NCBI RefSeq assembly: GCF_052113705.1
Contig: NZ_JBGQOG010000003.1
Span: 186,001 to 250,000 of the forward strand
Reading direction: 5' to 3'
DNA: 64,000 nucleotides
Source of the DNA: JBGQOG01 sp052113705
GTDB lineage: Bacteria > Pseudomonadota > Alphaproteobacteria > Rhodobacterales > Rhodobacteraceae
Shown: piece by piece, positions 33,835-42,104 of the stretch
How positions within the stretch are numbered: position 1 is the first letter of the stretch
Layout: each line of letters begins with the position of its first letter
Position numbers and translations under genes: made by a program
Notes under the pieces: model-generated
What the model saw: the letters and a program-made list of their open reading frames with translations, nothing else
Databases searched by the model: none
What the model was told of the DNA's origin: nothing

Positions 33835-34731
33835 TCAGAAAATCTCCGGCGTCTCAGCGATCAGCCGCTGCAACCGGGCCTCCGTCTCCGGCAGGGCGGC
33901 GCGCAAAGGTGACCGCACCGGGCCAGCGTCATGACCGGCAATTTTCATCGCGGCCTTGAGCGCGGTGGGGTTGGGCTCGGAAAAGACCGCCTCGATCATC
34001 GGGTAGAGTGTCTTGTTGAGAGCGGCGGCGGCGGCCAGTTCGCCCGCCCGACCCTTGCGGAAACAGTCGACCCAGGCCTCCGGACAGAGATTTGCGGTCG
34101 CCAGAATGCAGCCCGGCGCGCCCAACAGCATATGCGCGGCCAAGAGACTGTCATCGCCCCCCATCACACTCAGCTTGCTGCCCGCCGCATTCATGACCTG
34201 GGTGAATTTCACCACATCGAGATTGGAATATTTGATCCCGATCGCAATGCCCTCCTCGGCCAGCGTCGCCACCGTTTCGGGCGCGTAGCTCACATTGGTG
34301 CGACCCGGAATTTCGTAAAGAACAATGGGCAGCCCAACCGCGGCATGGAACTGGCGGTAGTAGTCCAGAAGGCCCGCCTGCCCGCTGATCACATAAAAGG
34401 GCGTGACCAGCATGATCGCATCGACCCCGGCGGCGGCAAATTGCTTGCCGGTTTCCACCGCCTCGGCAAAGCCCGGCGACAGCACACCCGCAATGACCGG
34501 CCCGCGCCCCCGGGCGGCGTCAACGCAGGTCTCGATCACCGCCAGCCGCTCTGCCGGAGACAGGGCCGTGTATTCCCCCGTCCCCCCCAAAGGCACGATC
34601 CCGTCCATGCCCGCGTCGAACATCCGCGCCACGGCCGCCCGCATGCCCGCCGGATCATAGGCACCATCGGCGGTCATCGAGGTTGTCAGCGCGGGAAAGA
34701 TCCCGTGCAGGTCTTGTGCAGTCAGTGTCAT
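33835..34731 (-). CDS. DapA-family aldolase/dehydratase, second paralogue
   Basis: 298 residues, clearly homologous along its length to the gene product at 31399-32301. Both have Tyr139 (VLYEIPGRT here) and Lys167 (GIKYSNLD) at identical positions, and both have GGTGEY in place of the DapA GTTGE. It is therefore another DapA-like lyase of unknown substrate rather than a lysine-biosynthesis enzyme. It ends a TRAP-importer operon, 14 bases after dctM, so its substrate probably enters through that importer. The ATG at 34731 is the only sensible start. Confidence 0.82.
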   Translation of the reverse strand: MTLTAQDLHGIFPALTTSMTADGAYDPAGMRAAVARMFDAGMDGIVPLGGTGEYTALSPAERLAVIETCVDAARGRGPVIAGVLSPGFAEAVETGKQFAAAGVDAIMLVTPFYVISGQAGLLDYYRQFHAAVGLPIVLYEIPGRTNVSYAPETVATLAEEGIAIGIKYSNLDVVKFTQVMNAAGSKLSVMGGDDSLLAAHMLLGAPGCILATANLCPEAWVDCFRKGRAGELAAAAALNKTLYPMIEAVFSEPNPTALKAAMKIAGHDAGPVRSPLRAALPETEARLQRLIAETPEIF

Positions 34732-34745
34732 GCGTCTTCCTTGAT

Positions 34746-36047
34746 CTATTTGAAGCCGAAGAGATGCGGCAGCGTGAGGGAGATTGCGGGGATGTAGGTC
34801 ACCAGCATCAGCACAACCAAACAGGCCCCGAGGAACGGCAATGTCTGCCGGACGATGGCGCCCAATGGCTCGCCGCTGACCGCCGCTCCGAGATAGAGCG
34901 CCATCCCGTAAGGTGGTGTCAGCAGCCCGATCATCACATTCATCACCATGATCACGCCAAAATGGATCGGATCAACACCAAGCGCCGCCAGAATGGGCGT
35001 GAACAGCGGTGCAAAAAGCAAGAGCTGCACCGAGTCTCCGATCCACAAGCCGTTGATCAGAAAGAACAGATTGATCGCAAGCAACAGAGCCCAGACCGGT
35101 ATGTCGAGTTTCTCGATCAAGGCGCCCAACTCGCTCGGCAGGCGTTCATTTGCCAGGATCCAGGAGATGACGGTCGCGAAAGCCACGATCAGAAAGATCG
35201 ATGCCGAGGTGCGGACGGTGCGGTCGGCAATCTGCCAAAGCTGCTTCAGGCTGAGGTTTCGATAGGCCACAAAGCCGACCAGCAGCGCATAGAACACCGC
35301 CACGGCCGCGGCCTCGGTTGCCGTGAAGATGCCGGTGGTGATGCCGCCGATGATGATCACCGGCATCAGCAGCGCCCAGGTCGCCTCGAGCACGATGTGC
35401 AGCACCATGCGCGGATTCAGGTTCTTGATCGGGTTGGCGGGGAAATTGTCCCGTCGCGCCACGTAAAACACCACGAGCATCATCGAGATGCCCATCAGGA
35501 TGCCGGGGATGGCCCCGGCGAGGAACAGACCCGCCACCGATGTCTGCGTGAGGCTGGAAAAAATGATGAAGGGGATGCTCGGCGGAATGATCGGCCCCTG
35601 CACGGCGGAACTGATGGTCAGCGCGGTCGAGAAATCGGCGCGATAGCCGTCTTTCTTCATCATTTCGATCTCGACCGGCCCCAGCGCGGAAATATCCGCC
35701 AGCGCCGAGCCCGAGACGCCGCCGAACAGCATCGAGGCCACGACGTTGACATAGGCAAGACCCCCGCGATACCGCCCGACCAGCAGCCGCGAAAAGCCCA
35801 GAAGGCGGTCCGTCATGCCGATCGACCCCATGATCTCGCCCGCCATGATGAACAGCGGGATCGAGAGCCAGATGAAATTGTCCATCCCGGTGAAGATCTT
35901 GTGCGCGTAGACCGGCAGCATCGAGAGCATGCCCGGCTCGACAAAGAAATAGGCCAGCCCGGCAAAACCGATGGCAAAGATAACCGGACTGCCCAGCAGC
36001 AGCAGACCGACCAGAAGGCCGATGATAACGAGTAGGGAGCAATCCAT
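34746..36047 (-). CDS. TRAP transporter large permease (DctM) 1
   Basis: 433 residues, about 12 hydrophobic spans, the sodium-driven channel subunit of a TRAP importer. Typical blocks are FIWLSIPLFIMAGEIMGSIG, GGVSGSALADISALG, then PIIPPSIPFIIFSS and the C-terminal IGLLTPPYGMALYLGAA. It follows dctQ by 7 bases and is followed by the DapA-like gene. Confidence 0.92.
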   Translation of the reverse strand: MDCSLLVIIGLLVGLLLLGSPVIFAIGFAGLAYFFVEPGMLSMLPVYAHKIFTGMDNFIWLSIPLFIMAGEIMGSIGMTDRLLGFSRLLVGRYRGGLAYVNVVASMLFGGVSGSALADISALGPVEIEMMKKDGYRADFSTALTISSAVQGPIIPPSIPFIIFSSLTQTSVAGLFLAGAIPGILMGISMMLVVFYVARRDNFPANPIKNLNPRMVLHIVLEATWALLMPVIIIGGITTGIFTATEAAAVAVFYALLVGFVAYRNLSLKQLWQIADRTVRTSASIFLIVAFATVISWILANERLPSELGALIEKLDIPVWALLLAINLFFLINGLWIGDSVQLLLFAPLFTPILAALGVDPIHFGVIMVMNVMIGLLTPPYGMALYLGAAVSGEPLGAIVRQTLPFLGACLVVLMLVTYIPAISLTLPHLFGFK

Positions 36048-36054
36048 GGCTACC

Positions 36055-36573
36055 TCAGATTTCCGCGCGCAGGATGGAGGGGCTCTGATCTTCGGGCACG
36101 CCCCGGATCACATCGCGCAGGGTCAGCACGACCATCTGGAACAGCATCAGCACCGCCCCGACCGGGATCGCAAGATAGGGCCAGAACCACGATATCTGGG
36201 TGGCCGTGGTGGTGCGGTTCATCGAATAGATCGCCTGATCGAGGCCGTAGTAGAACAGCACCGCCAGCATGATCAGCAGCATCACCCGAAACAGGAGATT
36301 GCGGTAAACGATCAGCCGCTTGCTCCAGACCTTGTCGAAGAAATCGACGCAGACGAGCTGTTCGTCCTTCACGAGGATGGACCCGCCAAGCATCACCGCC
36401 CAGATCATCAGATAGCGCGACGCCTCCTCTGGCCATGGCAGGGACGCGTTGAAAACATACCGCAAGATCACTTGGCCGAACAGGATAACGGCCACGGCGA
36501 TCACCACGATCCGCGCCGCGAAACTGGCGGCCACGCCCAGAATATCTGCGACTTTTTCGAGAAAAATCAGCAT
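36055..36573 (-). CDS. TRAP transporter small permease (DctQ) 1
   Basis: 172 residues, four hydrophobic segments: IVVIAVAVILFGQVILRYVF, YLMIWAVMLGGSI, LLIMLAVLFYYGL and WPYLAIPVGAVLMLFQMVVL. The block PWPEEASRYLMIW is characteristic of DctQ. It lies between the binding-protein and large-permease genes. Confidence 0.9.
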   Translation of the reverse strand: MLIFLEKVADILGVAASFAARIVVIAVAVILFGQVILRYVFNASLPWPEEASRYLMIWAVMLGGSILVKDEQLVCVDFFDKVWSKRLIVYRNLLFRVMLLIMLAVLFYYGLDQAIYSMNRTTTATQISWFWPYLAIPVGAVLMLFQMVVLTLRDVIRGVPEDQSPSILRAEI

Positions 36574-36642
36574 ATTGAGAACCCTTGCTGCAAGTGAGGC
36601 CGACGCTTGGTCACAAGCACCGGCCCCGGTTGGCGTGGACGA

Positions 36643-37683
36643 TCAGTTGCTCGCGTCCGTGATCGCCGCTTCCAGCTTGTCGAACCATTGGGCATCGACC
36701 TTCTCTTCCAGCACCGCGCGGACCGGGTCCCGGGTCACATCAACGAATTGCTGGAACTCTTCCGGCGTCGGCTTGTAAATTTCGACACCGGCATCGGCGA
36801 TCTTTTTCAGATCCTGAGTTTCCTTGGCCGTCACCACGCCCATCATCGCAAAACTTGCTGCCCGGCTGGCTTCATCAAAGACCTTGCGGTCCTCTTCGGC
36901 GAGGCCCTGATAAAAGTCTTCGTTGATCAGGATGAGCGGCATGTTCACCAGATGGCCGTCCAGCGTGTAGTATTTCTGCACTTCTTCCAGATGGCCGAGC
37001 AGGATCACATAGGGCGCATTTTCCTGACCATCGACCACCCCCGTCTGCAATGCGTTGTACAACTCGCCCCAGGCGATGGGTGTCCCCGACGCGCCGAGCG
37101 CCTCGATCATCTTGATGTGGATCGGAACCGGCTGCACGCGGATCTTCAGACCGGCCATATCCGCCGGAGATTTGATCGGACGCTGGGAGTTTGAAAAGTT
37201 GCGGAATGCCGACGGCAACCAGGAGATGATGCGCACCCCCGACGCTTCTGCCACGCTGTCCGCCAGTTCCTTGCCGAAGGGCCCCCACATCACCTCGCGG
37301 GCGGTCTCGAGCGACGCGAAAGTATAGGGCATCTCGACGATCTGGATCGACGGATAATAGCTCGACAGTTGGCCTGCGTTCTGACCGCTGGTCATCTGAA
37401 TGATCCCGCGCGAGGTCTGCTCGGTCAGAGATTCAAGATCCCCCAATTGCGAGTTCGGGAAAGTCTGCAGCTCGTAGCGGCCGTTCGTGCCCGCTTTCAG
37501 AACCTGATTGAAGACTTCGGTATAGGTATAATACGGGCAGCCCATCAGGTCGCCTTCGCAGTCAACCGTCGCGAATTTCACGATGGTCTGCGCCTGCATG
37601 GCCGTGGGCGCCGCAGAAAGCGCACCGAATGCGACAACCGCTGCAGCGGCATACCGGCTGAACATTTTGAGGGTCGGTTGCAT
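36643..37683 (-). CDS. TRAP transporter substrate-binding protein (DctP) 1
   Basis: 346 residues from the ATG at 37683, with AGGTGAG about 7 bases upstream; a GTG at 37695 is in frame. The signal peptide ends near PTAMQAQT. The DctP fold shows the conserved ELQTFPNSQLGDLESLTEQT, the carboxylate-binding RNFSNSQRPIKSPADM followed by AGLKIRVQP (with the invariant arginine), and NALQTGVVDGQENAPYV. The conserved arginine means an organic-acid ligand. The cysteine pair in VDCEGDLMGCPYYT near the mature N-terminus is unusual for the family and could form a disulfide. Confidence 0.92.
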   Translation of the reverse strand: MQPTLKMFSRYAAAAVVAFGALSAAPTAMQAQTIVKFATVDCEGDLMGCPYYTYTEVFNQVLKAGTNGRYELQTFPNSQLGDLESLTEQTSRGIIQMTSGQNAGQLSSYYPSIQIVEMPYTFASLETAREVMWGPFGKELADSVAEASGVRIISWLPSAFRNFSNSQRPIKSPADMAGLKIRVQPVPIHIKMIEALGASGTPIAWGELYNALQTGVVDGQENAPYVILLGHLEEVQKYYTLDGHLVNMPLILINEDFYQGLAEEDRKVFDEASRAASFAMMGVVTAKETQDLKKIADAGVEIYKPTPEEFQQFVDVTRDPVRAVLEEKVDAQWFDKLEAAITDASN

Positions 37684-38251
37684 GGTCTGACTCACCTGTT
37701 CCTGTTAGAGGGATAATTTTCATTGCGCTTTGTGGTACCGTCCGGGCTTGGAGCGCAGTCATCTTGCCGGCCGGAACACCGCGAATTTTCTTGAAATCGT
37801 CGATAGAGTCAGGTTTGCAAATAAATCCCCAATAAGCAATCTTTTTTATTTTAATGGATTTATGCGCAGAATACGGTTCTTTGCGCATGGGATGCCGGAG
37901 GGATCACGCGCGGCAAATATCGCTCAATTTATTGATATTTATATGTTTTCAAGAATGGCCTTGAGGACTGCCTGTCATGGGCCAATCCGCATGCGGAGGA
38001 CGCCGAGCAGACGAACGCGCGGCGGCCCTGGCCACTTGGCCCCGCAGGCCCTCCAGAGGTGCGGGGGCAGAGCTTGGGTTCAGGAAATCTTTGCCTCGGC
38101 GGCCGCGCGCCGCGCGCGGCGCGGCTGGCGCTGGCACCGCCGCCTGTGGGAACCGTCGCATACCCAGCCCCGCGCGTACATCAGCGCTGCTGAATCGGCG
38201 GCGCGGCCAGGCGGCCATCAGTCAGACGGCCATCGGTCAGAAGGGTATCGG
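37684..38251. other. Intergenic region upstream of the first TRAP operon
   Basis: 568 bases without a gene. The part nearest dctP (about 37790-37960) is AT-rich and should hold the promoter of dctP-dctQ-dctM-dapA-like. I could not pick convincing -35/-10 boxes. The part nearest gntR is very GC-rich, with runs of GCGC and no coding signal. It ends in a 15-bp tandem repeat at 38213-38257 that reaches into the gntR stop codon. Confidence 0.5.
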
Positions 38252-38257
38252 TCAGCT
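38213..38257 (-). repeat. Three tandem 15-bp units across the gntR stop codon
   Basis: Units are 38213-38227 (GGCCATCAGTCAGAC), 38228-38242 (GGCCATCGGTCAGAA) and 38243-38257 (GGGTATCGGTCAGCT). The gntR stop codon (38252-38254) is in the last unit. Because 15 is a multiple of three, each unit supplies a further in-frame TGA downstream of the real stop, followed by similar codons. Confidence 0.85.
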
Positions 38258-38944
38258 CTGCTTCAGATCCGCAAAAATCTGCATCGCGATTTCGGCAGCG
38301 CTGGCCACATGTTCCGTTGCCACCCGATAGGCGCGCAGGCCGTCGCGGGCGCGGATCGCATCGATGATGGCCGCCATCTGGGCGGGCCCTTCGACTTCGC
38401 GGTTGTCCGTCCGGATCGTCATCGACCGGAGGTGATTGATCCGCACCGTCAGCATATTGACGATATCCCAGGCCACATGACGGTTCACCTTCGTGAACAG
38501 AACCCGGTAAAATTCAGAAGTGCTGGCCAGAACCTGCCCATGGTCGTTCCCGGTATAGCCCTCGCGGATCCCCGCCAGCGCCGCCTCGAGCGCGGGCACG
38601 ATCGTCGGGTCATCACTTTCCGCGCAAAGCCGCGCCGCCATGGCCTCGAGCGCACCGCGCACCTCGTAAATCTGCTGTGCGACATCGCTGTCCAGCGGCG
38701 CAACGATGGGCCCTTTCCCCAGCTGAACGGAAACCAGACCCTCGGATTCAAGATGACGCAGCACCTCGCGCACGATGGTGCGGCTGACGCCGAGCTGTTC
38801 ACAAAGCTCACGCTCGACCAGCCGATCTCCCGGCTTGAAAAGGCCGTCCAGAATGGCTTTGCGAAGATTGCCAAGCGCAAGTTCCCGCAGCGTTTTGTTT
38901 GGCCGCTCAACCTTCATCCCCGACAGCCCCGTATCGTCATCCAT
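38252..38944 (-). CDS. GntR-family transcriptional regulator (FCD subfamily)
   Basis: 230 residues. The winged helix has LRELALGNLRKAILDGLFKP, then GDRLVERELCEQLGVSRTIV. The C-terminal FCD domain (about 90-220) has EVRGALEAMAARLCAE, the conserved aspartate/arginine start, and histidines suitable for metal binding (NRHVAWDIV, INHLRSM, ATEHVASA). FCD regulators usually respond to carboxylic acids. The ATG at 38944 has AGAGGGG about 6 bases upstream. It lies between the TRAP operon and the Fe-alcohol dehydrogenase/ABC operon, all on the minus strand. A TGGCATAC motif lies upstream of it and upstream of the ABC operon. Confidence 0.9.
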   Translation of the reverse strand: MDDDTGLSGMKVERPNKTLRELALGNLRKAILDGLFKPGDRLVERELCEQLGVSRTIVREVLRHLESEGLVSVQLGKGPIVAPLDSDVAQQIYEVRGALEAMAARLCAESDDPTIVPALEAALAGIREGYTGNDHGQVLASTSEFYRVLFTKVNRHVAWDIVNMLTVRINHLRSMTIRTDNREVEGPAQMAAIIDAIRARDGLRAYRVATEHVASAAEIAMQIFADLKQS

Positions 38945-38986
38945 GCTTTGCCCCTCTTCACGCACCAACACGCTGCCATCCTAATA

Positions 38987-38996
38987 CCGTATGCCA
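38987..38996 (-). promoter_or_regulatory. Candidate GntR operator upstream of gntR
   Basis: On the minus strand TGGCATACGG lies 43 bases upstream of the gntR start. It shares TGGCATAC with the near-palindrome TGGCATACCA at 43002-43011 upstream of the ABC operon. FCD-type GntR proteins often bind TGGTATACCA-like sequences. The rest of the 434-base gap to the upstream alcohol dehydrogenase gene (38997-39337) holds a 9-bp hairpin (39148-39156 with 39170-39178) and nothing else recognisable. Confidence 0.4.
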
Positions 38997-39337
38997 AGTA
39001 CAGCGCGATCACGGCCGCTGGCAACCCGTTTCTGACGCGGCCCAAAACCACACTCGCGCCCGCTGCAAATGCGCGCAAGGGGGGCAAATGCATCAGCCGG
39101 GAACAAACCGGACACCGCCGCGAGGGCTTACCGGCAAAGCGGCCCGGGCCCGCCGGACAAAGGCCCTGACCGGCGGGCAGCCCGGCGGTCACCCCACCCC
39201 GCCCGGCGCACCGAACGGGCGGAGAGCTGCCCCGGCTGCTCTGCGGCAGCGACGCCCGTCGACCTGGCGCCAAAGCGCCCGCTGCGCCGGTTGCGTCGCG
39301 CTCCGTTGCCGCACCGCCGGATGCCGCCAGCCCGCGC

Positions 39338-39385
39338 CCCAGTCAACACCCCAGTCAGCACTCAGGTCAGCACCCGTCTCAGCAC
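39338..39385 (-). repeat. Four tandem 12-bp units across the alcohol dehydrogenase stop codon
   Basis: Units are 39338-39349 (CCCAGTCAACAC), 39350-39361 (CCCAGTCAGCAC), 39362-39373 (TCAGGTCAGCAC) and 39374-39385 (CCGTCTCAGCAC). The true stop codon (39379-39381) is in the last. Read on the minus strand in the gene's frame, every unit gives a cysteine codon (TGC or TGT) followed by TGA, so four in-frame Cys-stop pairs occur 12 bases apart. Confidence 0.88.
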
Positions 39386-40560
39386 ATCGGGTCCAACGCG
39401 CCGTCAAAGGCCAGCTTGTAGAGACGCGCCATGTCTGCCGCCGTCGGCACACGCGGGTTGTTCCCCGGTGTTCCGGATGCCAGCCCTTGCCGGGTCATTT
39501 CGGGAATGCGTTCCATGTAGCGCTCAGCGTCGATCCCGAAGCTCTTCGGGGTCGGGACGTCCAGACGTTGGTTCATCTCCTGAAACGCTCCGACGAGACG
39601 GGCTGCCGCCGTCGCCTCCGAAGCCGTTGCCGGTACGACACCCAAAGCACGCGCGGCCATGGCATATTTCGCGGGCGCCGCGCGCAGCGAGAACTGCGTG
39701 ACAAGGGGCAGGACCATCGCATTCGACATGCCATGAGGAACATGAAAAAATGCCCCGATGGGCCTGCTGAGCCCGTGGATCAGCGCGGTGGATGTGTTCG
39801 ACACCGCCATGCCAGCATGGGTGGCACCCAGCATCATCGCCTCGCGCGCAGGGGCATTGTGCGGATCGCGGGCTGCGGTTTCCAGATGTGCCCCGATCAG
39901 GCCAAGTGCCGACAATGCAAGCGCATCCGAGTGCGGATTGGCGTTTCGGTTGACCAGCGCCTCCAGCGCATGGGTCAGCGCATCAATGCCGGTATCCACC
40001 GTGACCCGGAACGGACAGCTAAAGGTCAGCTCGTAATCGACGATCGCCGCCATTGGCAAAGCGGCCGCACCGAGGATCAGGATTTTCTCCTGCGCCCCGG
40101 TATCGGTGATCACCGCGGCGCGTGTCACCTCTGATCCGGTTCCCGCGGTTGTCGGGATCGCGACAAGGGGCATGGTTTCAATATCGACAATCCGCGGCAC
40201 TTTCAGCGCGCTCAACGCCTCGCCCGTTGCCAGAACGAGGCCCGCGGCCTTAGCCGTGTCAATCGCGCTGCCGCCGCCCAGCGCGACCAGCCCGTCATGA
40301 TCCCCGGCGGTGGCCTGCGCCACCAGCGCTGCCACCGACAGATCCGTCGGATCCTCGACCACCTCGGCAAACAGACCCATCGGCAGACCGGCGGCGGACA
40401 TGGCGTCCAGAAGCGCCGCCGCATGCCCGACCCGCACCATGGTCTGATCCGTCACCAACAGGGGGCGCCGGACCCCGCGCGCGCGCAACAAGCCTGCCAG
40501 CTCATGGCGCGCGCCGCCGCCAATCAGCAGATCCCGGGGTGTCAGAATATGGTTTATCAT
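39379..40560 (-). CDS. Iron-containing alcohol dehydrogenase 2
   Basis: 393 residues, group III. VALGGGSAIDTAKAAGLVL and IPTTAGTGSEVTRAAVI mark the nucleotide domain. DALTHALEALVNRNANPHSD, HGLSRPIGAFFHVPHGMSNA and SGTPGNNPRVP mark the metal domain. It differs from the paralogue at 683-1858 and is closer to the lactaldehyde reductase/1,3-propanediol type. The ATG at 40560 follows the ABC ATPase gene by 28 bases, so it is probably the fourth gene of that operon. The protein ends in DPMC, with the tandem repeat beginning at its stop codon. Confidence 0.9.
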   Translation of the reverse strand: MINHILTPRDLLIGGGARHELAGLLRARGVRRPLLVTDQTMVRVGHAAALLDAMSAAGLPMGLFAEVVEDPTDLSVAALVAQATAGDHDGLVALGGGSAIDTAKAAGLVLATGEALSALKVPRIVDIETMPLVAIPTTAGTGSEVTRAAVITDTGAQEKILILGAAALPMAAIVDYELTFSCPFRVTVDTGIDALTHALEALVNRNANPHSDALALSALGLIGAHLETAARDPHNAPAREAMMLGATHAGMAVSNTSTALIHGLSRPIGAFFHVPHGMSNAMVLPLVTQFSLRAAPAKYAMAARALGVVPATASEATAAARLVGAFQEMNQRLDVPTPKSFGIDAERYMERIPEMTRQGLASGTPGNNPRVPTAADMARLYKLAFDGALDPMC

Positions 40561-40588
40561 CCTATTGCCTTTGCTCGGCCCCGGTGCC

Positions 40589-41338
40589 TCAGTGCACCAG
40601 GATTTTCGACAGGAACGATTTGGCCCGGTCCGTTTGCGGATGATCGAAAAAGGTACCGCGCTCGCCGATTTCCACGATCTCGCCCTCATCCATGAACACG
40701 ATCCTGTCCGCGACCTTGCGCGCGAAGCCCATTTCATGCGTCACCACCATCATGGTCATGCCCTCCTGCGCCAGTGCTACCATGACATCGAGCACCTCAT
40801 TGATCATTTCGGGATCCAGCGCCGAGGTCGGCTCGTCAAACAGCATCGCCACAGGATCCATGGCCAAAGCGCGGGCGATCGCCACGCGTTGCTGTTGCCC
40901 CCCCGACAGCTGGCCGGGATATTTGCCCGCATGCGCCGCGAGACCGACCCGGTCGAGCAGTTCCTTGGCCTTGGCGATGGCTTCCTCCGCATTGCGCCCC
41001 AGAACGGTGCGCTGACCAATGCAGAGGTTTTCGAGAATGGTCATATGCGGAAACAGCTCAAAGCTCTGAAAGACCATGCCGACGCGTGCGCGCAATTTGG
41101 GCAGGTTCGTGCGGGCATCCGTCACCTCGACACCGGTGACGGTGATGGTGCCCTTCTGGATCGGCTCCAGCGCATTCACGCATTTGACGAGTGTCGATTT
41201 TCCCGAGCCGGACGGCCCGCAGATCACCACGACTTCGCCTTTGGTGACCGCGAGGTTGCAGTTCTTGAGCACCTGAAACGTCTGGCCGTACCATTTGTTG
41301 ACATCGCGCAGTTCGATGACGGTTTCGCTCTCTGCCAT
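40589..41338 (-). CDS. Polar amino-acid ABC transporter ATP-binding protein
   Basis: 249 residues, GlnQ/HisP-like. Walker A is GPSGSGKSTLVKCVN, the signature is LSGGQQQRVAIARALAM, Walker B is AMLFDEPTSALDPEM, and MMVVTHEMGFARKVADR carries the switch histidine. AGGGAG lies about 5 bases before the ATG at 41338. It lies 10 bases after the permease gene. It powers uptake of an amino acid or related compound with the two upstream genes. Confidence 0.92.
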   Translation of the reverse strand: MAESETVIELRDVNKWYGQTFQVLKNCNLAVTKGEVVVICGPSGSGKSTLVKCVNALEPIQKGTITVTGVEVTDARTNLPKLRARVGMVFQSFELFPHMTILENLCIGQRTVLGRNAEEAIAKAKELLDRVGLAAHAGKYPGQLSGGQQQRVAIARALAMDPVAMLFDEPTSALDPEMINEVLDVMVALAQEGMTMMVVTHEMGFARKVADRIVFMDEGEIVEIGERGTFFDHPQTDRAKSFLSKILVH

Positions 41339-41348
41339 GATTGCTCCC

Positions 41349-42038
41349 TCAGTGTTTATCGACCGGCATCGGGCCATAGGCCTTGCCGAAGCGGCGCTCA
41401 ATCCGGCGCTGGATCAGGTCCCAAACCGTGGTCATCGCGAGATAGTAGAGCGCCGCGACAACGAAGAGTTCGAGGACGAGAAATCTTTCCTGAATAAGCA
41501 CCTGCGTCCGGCGCAGCAGCTCTTCCATCGAGATGATGGAGGCGATGGACGTGGTCTTGAGCACGCTGTTCACCGAATTGCCCAGCGGCGGGATCACGAT
41601 GCGCAGCGCCTGCGGCGCGATGACATAGCGCATCACCTGCGGCTCGGTCATCCCGATGGCGCGGGCGGCATTGATCTGCCCGGCCGGCACTGCGGAAATG
41701 CCTGCCCGCAGGATTTCGGAAAGATAGGCACCTTCGCACATCGCAAGGCCGATCAACACCGACTGCAGAACGGTAAATTTGATGCCGATCTGCGGCAGGC
41801 CGGTGTAGATGATGATCAGCTGCACCAGCAGCGGCGTGCCACGGAAAACCCAGATGTAGAAGACGGCGGGCCCTGACAGGAACCGGTGTTTCGACATCCG
41901 CATCAGCGCAAGAACGAAGCCGATCACCAGACCGGCGGTCATTGCAAAAACAGTCAGCCCCAGGGTCACCATCGCGCCCTCGAACAGGTAATAATTCGTC
42001 AGGTAGTCAAAGAATCCGTCCCAGTTCCAACCTTTCAC
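41349..42038 (-). CDS. Polar amino-acid ABC transporter permease
   Basis: 229 residues from a GTG at 42038, with GGGAG 6 bases upstream. HisM/GlnP type (HEQRo): GAMVTLGLTVFAMTAGLVIG, FRGTPLLVQLIIIY and the EAA loop EGAYLSEILRAGISAVPAGQ, then EAARAIG-like NAARAIGMTEPQV. About five membrane spans. The importer has a single permease gene, so it must act as a homodimer. It follows the binding-protein gene by 66 bases. Confidence 0.9.
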   Translation of the reverse strand: MKGWNWDGFFDYLTNYYLFEGAMVTLGLTVFAMTAGLVIGFVLALMRMSKHRFLSGPAVFYIWVFRGTPLLVQLIIIYTGLPQIGIKFTVLQSVLIGLAMCEGAYLSEILRAGISAVPAGQINAARAIGMTEPQVMRYVIAPQALRIVIPPLGNSVNSVLKTTSIASIISMEELLRRTQVLIQERFLVLELFVVAALYYLAMTTVWDLIQRRIERRFGKAYGPMPVDKH

Positions 42039-42104
42039 CCCATGCTCCCTTCTGCAGAATGGTGGTGTGCCCGCCCGCATGGGACGGGCACCTGACCCAT
42101 CGGG

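Noticed and set aside
31399..34731. Calling the two DapA-like genes dihydrodipicolinate synthase (dapA)
   Set aside because: Both have GGTGEY instead of the GTTGE motif, and both sit in catabolic/uptake contexts.
34683..36035. 450-codon plus-strand frame opposite the first dctM gene
   Set aside because: Composition is typical of an antisense frame, dominated by Gln, Arg, His and Asp, and dctM motifs on the other strand are unambiguous.
39338..39385. Short tandem repeats as a CRISPR array
   Set aside because: Units of 12 bases are directly adjacent with no spacers, overlap a stop codon, and no cas gene is present. The same applies to 38213-38257 and 43507-43558.
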